From assembly GCA_034435395.1 (NCBI GenBank), contig DAOTXK010000233.1, forward strand, positions 1 to 13,273: DNA of 13,273 nucleotides, read 5' to 3'. The DNA is from DAOTXK01 sp034435395. Lineage in GTDB: Bacteria > Chloroflexota > Anaerolineae > Aggregatilineales > Ch27. The notes under the pieces were generated by a model. It saw only the letters and a program-made list of their open reading frames with translations, was not told the DNA's origin and searched no databases. Positions 7,704 through 13,273 of this stretch are shown piece by piece. The position numbers were made by a program, and so were the translations under genes. Position 1 is the stretch's first letter. Each line of letters starts with the position of its first letter.

Positions 7704-7721
7704 ATACCGCTGGAACGGTAT
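7704..7721. promoter_or_regulatory. Inverted repeat ATACCG-N6-CGGTAT upstream of the isomerase gene
   Basis: Perfect 6-base arms (7704-7709 and 7716-7721) with a 6-base centre, 82 bases upstream of the isomerase start. The shape fits a dimeric repressor operator or a small hairpin in the leader. The regulator is unknown. Confidence 0.4.
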
Positions 7722-7884
7722 CCGCGCCACCGCAAGAGCGCTTCCGTCGCACCGAGAACTATCCTGGCGGAAGGGCGCAGGCGGCAATCAATGTGTTCTC
7801 TGGGGTACAGGCATCCCGCACTCAGAAAGCGGAGCCGCTTCATCGATATTCCCTGTTCGGTCGACGACCAGGGCCCCCATGCAT

Positions 7885-7912
7885 AGTTTATAGCCTGTGA
7901 CCATGGAGTCAA
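7885..7912 (-). promoter_or_regulatory. Candidate promoter for the isomerase gene
   Basis: On the minus strand TTGACT (7907-7912; 5 of 6) and TAAACT (7885-7890; 4 of 6) are separated by 16 bases. Transcription would begin near 7878, giving a leader of about 255 bases that contains the ATACCG inverted repeat. Confidence 0.35.
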
Positions 7913-8070
7913 CCACCAGGCTGGCCCGACATAGCGGCGAAAAGCCCGCTCCCAGACCGTTCGACCAGCCCTGCAGGCAGGGATGGGCGGCGCATTCAGG
8001 CTCAACGCCGGGTTAAGCAACTGCGACTGGATCGAGGAGCTGATCAAAACCAACCATCCTTCACACCGCT

Positions 8071-8088
8071 AAGTGACAATTCTCACTT
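8071..8088. promoter_or_regulatory. CRP/FNR-family-type operator (AAGTGA-N6-TCACTT)
   Basis: A perfect 6-base inverted repeat with a 6-base centre. Its core GTGA-N6-TCAC is identical to the core of the CRP consensus TGTGA-N6-TCACA. It lies about 226 bases upstream of the first gene of the CODH/ACS operon and its last two bases are the start of a TTGACG -35-like box. This points to control by a CRP/FNR-family protein, but the regulator is not in the window. Confidence 0.45.
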
Positions 8089-8116
8089 GACGTAACACAT
8101 ACAATTTACCAAAAAT
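8087..8116 (+). promoter_or_regulatory. Candidate promoter of the CODH/ACS operon
   Basis: TTGACG (8087-8092; 5 of 6) followed 18 bases later by AAAAAT (8111-8116; 4 of 6). The inferred start near 8122 would place the palindrome centre about 42 bases upstream, the class II activator position for CRP-type proteins. A different -10 candidate, TACAAT (8100-8105), has no matching -35 box. The leader would be about 190 bases. Confidence 0.35.
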
Positions 8117-8210
8117 GTAAGGAGCGAAACTAGGCTTCACCCAACTCTACTATCTAACCAGTGTAGCGGAGCCGCGCCCATTCCATCCGTTCCGTTTCAA
8201 ATACTATCGG

Positions 8211-8229
8211 GCAACCCGCAGCGGGTTGC
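8211..8229. repeat. Near-perfect 19-base palindrome in the operon leader
   Basis: GCAACCCGC and GCGGGTTGC are exact inverted repeats around a single A. As RNA it would fold as about 8 pairs with a 3-base loop. No T-run follows, so it is not a standard terminator; it may be an mRNA-stabilising or regulatory hairpin or a protein site. Confidence 0.5.
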
Positions 8230-8313
8230 GCAGCGACCAATTGGCTACCCAGCTTCCCCGTTTTTGCGAATTCGCCCATCTACAAGGCATTCCCATAGGG
8301 AAGGTAAGCATCT

Positions 8314-8700
8314 ATGGAAACTCTAACCCTCGACCTCCCGGCCCTGTATGGCGATCATCATGTGATCGAGGTCCGGCGCATCTTGCTGGCGCTGCCCGGC
8401 GTCAAGGACGTGTACGCCAGCAGTTGTTTTCACGTTGTCGAAGTCAGCTTTGATCCCGCGCAAATTGACCAGGCCACCATCACTGCCACGCTCGAAGAAG
8501 CTGGGTATCTTCAGGAGCTGCCCATTCCAGTAGAAACCGGGGCCCTGTTTGGACAAGGGAACGACCGATTCTTCCGCCATACCACCGCCTACAAGCAGAC
8601 CCGACAGACCGTCAGTTTCGGTCAAGTCGTCCCCAACGAAGGTAGACCGCTGTGGCCGTGCCCCGGCATGAGGCCGATCAAACCGATGGACGAACAATAA
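8314..8700 (+). CDS. Small HMA-fold protein lacking the CxxC metal site, first gene of the CODH/ACS operon
   Basis: A 128-residue cytoplasmic protein of unknown function. Residues 3-66 have the ferredoxin-like beta-alpha-beta-beta-alpha-beta pattern of heavy-metal-associated domains: TLTLDLP, a helix VIEVRRILLALPGV (17-30), KDVYASSCFHVVEVSFDP (31-48) and a helix ITATLEEAGY (56-65). Where metallochaperones carry CxxC this protein has LYGDHH (11-16), so copper-type thiolate binding is unlikely; His15 and His16 could bind another metal. A tail of about 60 residues follows, with FFRHTTAYKQT and a terminal RPLWPCPGM (111-119). Only Cys38 and Cys116 are present. A GGGAAGG-like ribosome site (8298-8304) precedes the ATG. 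It lies 22 bases before cooS, so it is probably co-transcribed with it. A role in nickel or cluster assembly, or as a subunit or regulator, is inferred from position only. Confidence 0.8.
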   Translation: METLTLDLPALYGDHHVIEVRRILLALPGVKDVYASSCFHVVEVSFDPAQIDQATITATLEEAGYLQELPIPVETGALFGQGNDRFFRHTTAYKQTRQTVSFGQVVPNEGRPLWPCPGMRPIKPMDEQ

Positions 8701-8708
8701 AAAATAAA

Positions 8709-8716
8709 AAGGGGAG
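8709..8716 (+). promoter_or_regulatory. Ribosome binding site that decides the cooS start
   Basis: AAGGGGAG ends 6 bases before the ATG at 8723. A TTG directly in front (8720) is also in frame but would be too close to the site, so the ATG is preferred. Confidence 0.65.
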
Positions 8717-8722
8717 TCCTTG

Positions 8723-10738
8723 ATGGCCAAACAAAAGCGAACAGTCGAACAAAGCAGCATAGACCCCGCCGCCCAACAGATGCTCATCCGGGCCGAGGAG
8801 CTCGGGATCAGCACCGCTTTCAGCCGGGCAGATGAACTGTCCCCATGTAATATCGGTTCCGCCGGCATGTGCTGTAAGCTGTGCGGCATGGGGCCTTGCC
8901 GGTTGACCAAAGACGGCCAGACCGGCATCTGCGGCGCGACCATCGACACCATTCAGGCGCGCAACTTCATCCGGGCCATTGCCGCCGGCGCTGCCGCCCA
9001 CTCCGATCACGGGCGCGACATGGCCTTCACGCTCAAGGCCGTCGCCAACGGCCAGGCCGAGGGCTATCAGATTCGCGACATCGCCAAACTCCGGAATATC
9101 GCCGCCCTGTACGACATCCCCATCGAAGGGCGTTCCCCAGAGGAAATCGCCAACGATCTGGCCGACCTCTACATCGCCCAATTCGGCCAGCAGCGCGGCG
9201 AAGTGGTGTCGGTCATCCGCGCGCCCGAAAAGCGCCAGCGACTGTGGCGAGAACAACGAGTCATGCCGCGCGGCATCGACCGGGAAGTAGTCGAAGCGTT
9301 GCACCGCACGCACATCGGCGACGACCAGGAACTGGCCCACATCCTCCAGCACGCGGTCCGCACAGCCCTCGGCGATGGCTGGGGGGGCAGCATGATCGCC
9401 ACCGATATCTCGGATATCCTGTTTGGCACGCCCGCCCCCCTCCTGGGTCAGGCCAACCTGGGGGTGCTGAAGGACGACATGGTCAACGTGATCGTGCATG
9501 GCCATGAACCCACCCTCAGCCAGATGATTGTGGCGGCCTCGCAGACCCCAGAGATCATCGAGTACGCCAAAGCCGCGGGCGCCAAAGGAGTCAATCTCTC
9601 CGGCATCTGCTGCACCGCCAACGAAATCCTGATGCGCCAGGGCATTCCGGCCGCCGGTAACTTTTTGCAGCAAGAACTGGCCATCCTGACCGGGGCGGTC
9701 GAGGCAATGGTGGTCGATGTGCAGTGCATCATGCAGGCCCTGGTCAGCCTGGCCGAAAACTTCCACACCCAGATCATCACCACTTCGCCTAAGGTGAAAA
9801 TCAAGGGGGCAATCCACATCGAATTCGACGAGCACAAGGCGCTGACCATCGCCAAGGACATCTTGAGACACGCCATCGACAACTACAAGAATCGCGGTGA
9901 GACCCATATCCCTGACGTGCGGGAAGACCTGGTCCCCGGCTTCTCCCATGAATACATCAACTACATGTTGGGCGGTTCCTACCGGGCGTCCTTCCGACCG
10001 TTGAATGACGCCATCATGGCCGGGCGCATCCGCGGCGTGGCGGCTATTGTCGGCTGCAATAACCCGCGCACCACCCACGATCTCCTGCACACCCAGATCA
10101 CCCTGGAACTTCTCAAAAACGACGTGCTGGTGGTCGAGACCGGCTGTAGCTCGATCGCCAACGCCAAACTGGGGCTGCTGCTGGGCGAGGCCGGGCTGGA
10201 CAGAGTTGGGCCGGGACTGCGGGAAATCTGCGAGACGGTGGGCATCCCGCCCGTGCTGCATATGGGATCGTGTGTGGATAACAGCCGCATCCTGACCGTC
10301 CTGACGCAGATGGTCGCCGAGGGCGGCTTAGGCGATGACATCGACCAGATTCCCGCCGTCGGCCTGGCCCCGGAGTGGATGAGCGAGAAGGCCCTGTCTA
10401 TCGCCACCTACTGCGTCGCTTCCGGCGCATACGTCATCATGGGTGGCGCGAACCCCATCGCCGGGATGCCCGACAAGGTCGAAGACAGCACCCTCGCCCT
10501 GCGCTACATCAGCGAGGGATGGGAAAAACTCTACGGCGGCAAACTGGAATTCATCGACGATCCAGAGGAGATGATCGCCAGGACACTGGCGCATATCGAC
10601 AAAAAGCGCGCCGCGCTCGGCCTGCCCGAGTACGATCCGACACGTTTCGGGCGCAGCGGCGACGCCCGCATCCGAGAACTGGAGCAGCTTCCCCTGGCTG
10701 AGCGCCAGGCGGCGCTGTACGGCATGCCCCACAGATAG
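8723..10738 (+). CDS. cooS: Ni-Fe carbon monoxide dehydrogenase catalytic subunit (CooS/AcsA)
   Basis: Catalyses reversible CO oxidation to CO2 with ferredoxin-type electron transfer; in acetogens it supplies CO to acetyl-CoA synthase. The 671-residue protein is full length for the family. Near the N-terminus Cys42 and Cys50 match the D-cluster ligands, and Cys51, Cys54, Cys59 and Cys70 the B-cluster. The last gap, CRLTKDGQTGIC, is three residues shorter than in the well-studied C. hydrogenoformans CODH-II as I recall it. C-cluster ligands are all visible: His261 (VHGHEP), Cys296/297 (GICC), Cys335 (VDVQC), Cys445 (VGCNNPR), Cys475 (ETGCSS) and Cys517 (MGSCVDNSR). Acid-base residues His93 (AHSDHGRD) and Lys556 (SEKA) are also present, so an active enzyme is expected. 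Cytoplasmic homodimer in this family. It sits 22 bases after the HMA-like gene and 12 bases before acsB, clearly one operon. acsA would be an equally valid symbol given the acsB partner. No nickel-insertion ATPase (CooC) is in view. Confidence 0.97.
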   Translation: MAKQKRTVEQSSIDPAAQQMLIRAEELGISTAFSRADELSPCNIGSAGMCCKLCGMGPCRLTKDGQTGICGATIDTIQARNFIRAIAAGAAAHSDHGRDMAFTLKAVANGQAEGYQIRDIAKLRNIAALYDIPIEGRSPEEIANDLADLYIAQFGQQRGEVVSVIRAPEKRQRLWREQRVMPRGIDREVVEALHRTHIGDDQELAHILQHAVRTALGDGWGGSMIATDISDILFGTPAPLLGQANLGVLKDDMVNVIVHGHEPTLSQMIVAASQTPEIIEYAKAAGAKGVNLSGICCTANEILMRQGIPAAGNFLQQELAILTGAVEAMVVDVQCIMQALVSLAENFHTQIITTSPKVKIKGAIHIEFDEHKALTIAKDILRHAIDNYKNRGETHIPDVREDLVPGFSHEYINYMLGGSYRASFRPLNDAIMAGRIRGVAAIVGCNNPRTTHDLLHTQITLELLKNDVLVVETGCSSIANAKLGLLLGEAGLDRVGPGLREICETVGIPPVLHMGSCVDNSRILTVLTQMVAEGGLGDDIDQIPAVGLAPEWMSEKALSIATYCVASGAYVIMGGANPIAGMPDKVEDSTLALRYISEGWEKLYGGKLEFIDDPEEMIARTLAHIDKKRAALGLPEYDPTRFGRSGDARIRELEQLPLAERQAALYGMPHR

Positions 10739-10742
10739 GAGG
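10737..10742 (+). promoter_or_regulatory. Ribosome binding site of acsB
   Basis: AGGAGG, a perfect core Shine-Dalgarno, overlaps the cooS stop codon (10736-10738) and ends 8 bases before the acsB ATG. This supports tight translational coupling of the two enzyme subunits. Confidence 0.8.
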
Positions 10743-10750
10743 CCGCCTGT

Positions 10751-13024
10751 ATGTCACGCTATATTGCCACCCGCGCCATCCGGGGCGCTAACGCCCTCGT
10801 GACCGAAGCGGAGATCATGCTGCACCAGGCGCTGGCGGAAAAGGGGCCGGATACGCCTGTGGCCTTCCCCAACACCGCCTATTACCTCCCGGTGATCCTG
10901 GGCATGACCGGAGCCGAGATCGAAACGCTCGGCCAGCTCCAGCCGGTTATGGAACACGCCCGCCAGTTGCTGCATCCCATGCCTTCGAGCAGTCACTGGA
11001 CCCCTTACCTGGGCGAAACGCTGGACGCGGGCATGGCCACTCTGCTCGCCGCCGAGACGATTGAGGCCGTCCGCTTTGTCTACGGCCTGCAACCGGAGGC
11101 GATGCCCGGCTTCGAGCTGGCAGGGGGAACATCCTATTCCAGCAACGGAGAAAGCATGGTCGGGCATCTCAACGGCCCCATCGACGACATCCAGTTGCGC
11201 TCATGGGGTATCCAGCTGGTGGATGGGCGCATGCCCGGCTTCGCGGCGATTGTCGGGGCTGCCAAATCCAACGAGGTGGCCGTCAAAATCGTGCGCGAGC
11301 TGCAACGCCGCAATATTTTGTGTTTCCTGTCCGGCAATGTCAACGGGCGGAGCATCATCCATCAGTTGCAGGAAGAGGGCGTTGAGCTGGGCTATGACAC
11401 TTACACCGTCCCCTTTGGCACAGATACCATCAGCGCCATTTATGCTTTGGGCTTCGCCACCCGCTCGGCGCTGACCTTCGGCGGCATCAAACCCGGCCAG
11501 GCCCGCGACATCCTGCTGTATAATAAGCAGCGCGTGTTCGCCTTCGTGCTGGCGCTGGGCGAGGTTGACGATCTCAAATATGCAGCGGCGGCGGGCGCGA
11601 TCAACTTCGGCTTCCCCGTCATCGCTGACACCGTCATCCCTGAAATCCTGCCCACCGGCATCACCACCTACGAGCACGTGGTCAGTATGCCCTTCAATGA
11701 TATTGAAGGCGCCGACGACCTGGAGCGCGCCGAACGGCTGGTGCAGAAGTGCATCGAGGTGCGGGGCGTCAAGGTCAAGGTGGCCGACGTGCCGGTGCCA
11801 GTGCCCTACGGCTCGGCCTTCGAAGGCGAGGTGGTGCGTAAGGCCGACATGCGCATCGAGTTCGGCGGTAAATACTCCCGCTGCTTCGAGTACCTGCGCA
11901 TGGTTCCTATGGACGAGGTCACCGACGGCAAAGTCGAAGTGGTCGGCCCCGGTTTTCAGGATGTCGAGCCGCAGGGCAACATGGACATGGGCATCGTCGT
12001 CGAAGTGGCCGGGCGACAGATGCAGGAAGACTTCGAACCGGTGTTGGAGCGCCAGATCCACTACTTCATCAATGGCGCTTCCGGCGTGCAGCACATCGGC
12101 CAGCGCGACATCGCCTGGATTCGCATCTCCAATGCCGCCGCCGACAAAGGCTTTGACCTGGAACACTTCGGCAAGATTCTGCACGCCCGCTTCCATGCCG
12201 ATTTTGGCGCGATTGTGGACAAAGTGCAGGTCACTATTTACACCGAGCCGGAGCTGATCCAGGAATGGCTGGCCAAAGCCCGGCAAGCCTACGACTACCG
12301 CAACAGACGCCTGGCAGACCTGACTGACGATGCCGTGGACGAGTTTTACTCCTGCACGCTGTGCCAGTCTTTCGCCCCGGATCATGTGTGTGTCGTCAGC
12401 CCGGAGCGGCTGGGGTTGTGCGGGGCGTACAACTGGCTGGACTGCAAAGCCTCCTACAGCATCAACCCCACCGGCCCGAACCAGCCGATCAGGCTGGGCG
12501 CGCTGCTCGATCCGGTGAAGGGTTACTGGGAGGGCACCAACGCCTACGCCAAGATCGGGTCGCACGGCACGGTGGAACAGGTATCCATGTACTCCATCAT
12601 GGAGAACCCGATGACCGCCTGCGGCTGTTTCGAGTGCATCGTCATGCTGATCCCCGAAGCTAACGGCGTGATGGTCGTCAGCCGGGAGGACACCAGCATG
12701 ACCCCGGCAGGAATGACCTTCAGCACCCTGGCCGGCATGGCTGGCGGCGGCATGCAGACTCCCGGCGTGATGGGGGTGGGCAAGTTTTATCTGATCAGTC
12801 CCAAGTTCATCTCGGCCGATGGCGGCTTCAAGCGCGTGGTGTGGATGAGCAGCGTTCTGAAGGAGACCATGGCCGACGAACTACAGGCCGCAGCCGAACG
12901 CGAAGGGGTTCCCGACCTGATTGAGAAGATCGCCGATGAGCGAGAAGTCACCACCGTGGAAGAACTGCTGGCCTGGTTGGAAGCTCATAACCATCCGGCC
13001 CTGGTCATGGACCCGATGTTCTAG
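10751..13024 (+). CDS. acsB: Acetyl-CoA synthase subunit of the CODH/ACS complex (AcsB)
   Basis: Joins CO, a methyl group from the corrinoid iron-sulfur protein and CoA to make acetyl-CoA, or runs in reverse, at the Ni-Ni-[4Fe4S] A-cluster. The 757-residue length is that of bacterial ACS with its N-terminal CODH-contacting domain, not the shorter archaeal CdhC. The A-cluster ligands are complete: Cys535, Cys538, Cys547 and Cys557 in CTLCQSFAPDHVC...GLC for the cubane, with Cys624 and Cys626 in the CGC motif of TACGCFEC for the nickel sites. Spacing between the first four equals that of Moorella ACS (C506, C509, C518, C528). The N-terminal part has family stretches such as PNTAYYLPVILGMTG (40-54) and SWGIQLVDGRMPGF (151-164). 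Start is fixed by AGGAGG 8 bases upstream. It follows cooS by 12 bases and is followed by a CBS-domain gene; no ligand is missing and no frameshift is seen. Confidence 0.97.
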   Translation: MSRYIATRAIRGANALVTEAEIMLHQALAEKGPDTPVAFPNTAYYLPVILGMTGAEIETLGQLQPVMEHARQLLHPMPSSSHWTPYLGETLDAGMATLLAAETIEAVRFVYGLQPEAMPGFELAGGTSYSSNGESMVGHLNGPIDDIQLRSWGIQLVDGRMPGFAAIVGAAKSNEVAVKIVRELQRRNILCFLSGNVNGRSIIHQLQEEGVELGYDTYTVPFGTDTISAIYALGFATRSALTFGGIKPGQARDILLYNKQRVFAFVLALGEVDDLKYAAAAGAINFGFPVIADTVIPEILPTGITTYEHVVSMPFNDIEGADDLERAERLVQKCIEVRGVKVKVADVPVPVPYGSAFEGEVVRKADMRIEFGGKYSRCFEYLRMVPMDEVTDGKVEVVGPGFQDVEPQGNMDMGIVVEVAGRQMQEDFEPVLERQIHYFINGASGVQHIGQRDIAWIRISNAAADKGFDLEHFGKILHARFHADFGAIVDKVQVTIYTEPELIQEWLAKARQAYDYRNRRLADLTDDAVDEFYSCTLCQSFAPDHVCVVSPERLGLCGAYNWLDCKASYSINPTGPNQPIRLGALLDPVKGYWEGTNAYAKIGSHGTVEQVSMYSIMENPMTACGCFECIVMLIPEANGVMVVSREDTSMTPAGMTFSTLAGMAGGGMQTPGVMGVGKFYLISPKFISADGGFKRVVWMSSVLKETMADELQAAAEREGVPDLIEKIADEREVTTVEELLAWLEAHNHPALVMDPMF

Positions 13025-13048
13025 CCGACGGTGAGACTCAGGTCGCCC

Positions 13049-13273
13049 ATGTACGAACGCTTGCTGGTCCGCGATTTGATGACGGTGGGTGTGCCTACCT
13101 GTCCCATCGACACACCCATCGTCGACATCACCCGCCTGTTACTCCGAGATAACATCGAAGGACTGGTCGTTCTCGACCGGCAAGGGCATGCTGTGGGGGT
13201 TGTCACCCAGGATGAGCTGGTGCGAGCCTATGGCCGCGCCAACTGCCAGGAACTGAAAGCGGAAGACGTGATG
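13049..13273 (+). CDS. CBS-domain protein (partial, cut by the right edge)
   Basis: The frame is open for 75 codons to the window end. It reads as a CBS domain: VRDLMTVGVPTCPIDTPIVDI (8-28), a helix ITRLLLRDNIEGLVVLD (28-44) and HAVGVVTQDELVRAYG (48-63). ELKAEDVM (68-75) looks like the opening of a second CBS motif. CBS pairs usually bind adenine nucleotides or S-adenosylmethionine and regulate an attached domain or partner. The ATG at 13049 gives a normal CBS N-terminus; an in-frame GTG at 13031 would add six residues. Neither has a strong ribosome site, although CAGG lies 6 bases before the ATG. It begins 24 bases after acsB in the same orientation, so co-transcription is likely. A role in sensing energy state for the CODH/ACS operon is inference; the missing C-terminus could hold another domain. 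Confidence 0.85.
   Translation, partial: MYERLLVRDLMTVGVPTCPIDTPIVDITRLLLRDNIEGLVVLDRQGHAVGVVTQDELVRAYGRANCQELKAEDVM

Larger units (their letters stand above)
7623..8313. other. Long intergenic region between the isomerase and the CODH operon, no convincing gene
   Basis: About 690 bases with divergent genes on both sides. Open frames exist here (for example 7640-8053 minus and 7678-7893 plus), but their proteins are rich in Arg, Cys, Ser and Trp, show no domain-like pattern and lack good ribosome sites. The part from about 8040 to 8215 is richer in A/T than the genes. What I can see is regulatory: a candidate promoter for the isomerase, an inverted repeat in its leader, a CRP/FNR-like palindrome with a possible promoter, and a palindrome in the operon leader. 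A structured RNA cannot be excluded by eye. Confidence 0.6.

Noticed and set aside
7640..8053. Minus-strand open frame of 137 codons upstream of the isomerase
   Set aside because: No domain pattern and no ribosome site; the stop lies just before the isomerase ribosome site and the candidate promoter falls inside it. Kept as non-coding with modest certainty.
7902..8072. Short plus-strand frames such as ATG-starting peptides of 35 and 29 residues
   Set aside because: No ribosome sites, no hydrophobic or leader-peptide pattern, and overlapping frames; not better than chance.
8720..8722. TTG as start codon of cooS
   Set aside because: It is immediately followed by an ATG with better spacing from the GGGGAG ribosome site.
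8678..10261. Minus-strand open frame of 527 codons
   Set aside because: Lies opposite cooS, whose every cluster ligand is visible. The antisense product is rich in Asp, Val, His and Gly with no recognisable motif.
11201..12565. Minus-strand open frame of 454 codons
   Set aside because: Antisense shadow of acsB; composition reflects reverse reading of biased codons.
13021..13206. Minus-strand open frame opposite the CBS gene
   Set aside because: The plus strand reads as a clean CBS domain up to the window edge; the reverse product is Ser/Arg/Thr-rich without motifs.

Overview
This is a GC-rich, gene-dense bacterial window that most resembles Chloroflexota (Anaerolineae-like). Three things point there: a LysM plus M23 lipoprotein with a GPHGG...WAAIDFAPP-type core, a signal-anchored protein with a long Thr/Pro linker, and a bacterial-type CO dehydrogenase/acetyl-CoA synthase (CODH/ACS) locus beside carbohydrate genes. 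The taxonomic call is an inference. I see no tRNA, rRNA, CRISPR array, insertion sequence or phage gene.

Left block, minus strand (1-2569): a good sigma70-type promoter (2540-2569) precedes a GTG-started esterase (1484-2506). The esterase overlaps by 13 bases a LysM/M23 peptidase lipoprotein that runs off the left edge (1-1496). Divergent to them is a small SCP2-type lipid-binding protein (2700-3032), closed by a strong intrinsic terminator (3058-3086).

Carbohydrate block (3232-7622): a GH5-like glycosidase without a signal peptide (3232-4467) is followed by a signal-anchored, Cys-rich propeller protein (4517-5851). Convergent to these is an L-fucose/L-arabinose isomerase-superfamily enzyme (5979-7622). 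Its leader is about 250 bases long and contains an 18-base operator-like inverted repeat.

Stretch without a convincing gene (7623-8313): it carries promoter-like and palindromic sequences. These include a GTGA-N6-TCAC palindrome of CRP/FNR type overlapping a possible -35 box, and a 19-base near-perfect palindrome in the presumed leader of the next operon.

CODH/ACS operon, plus strand (8314 to right edge): a degenerate HMA-fold protein lacking CxxC comes first, then the Ni-Fe CO dehydrogenase CooS/AcsA (8723-10738) and the acetyl-CoA synthase AcsB (10751-13024). A CBS-domain protein cut by the right edge follows (from 13049). CooS and AcsB retain essentially all cluster ligands, so they should interconvert CO2 and CO and make or split acetyl-CoA (Wood-Ljungdahl pathway). 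The corrinoid protein, methyltransferase and nickel-insertion genes are not in the window. The least explained parts are the two small proteins flanking the enzyme pair and the presumed regulatory region upstream.
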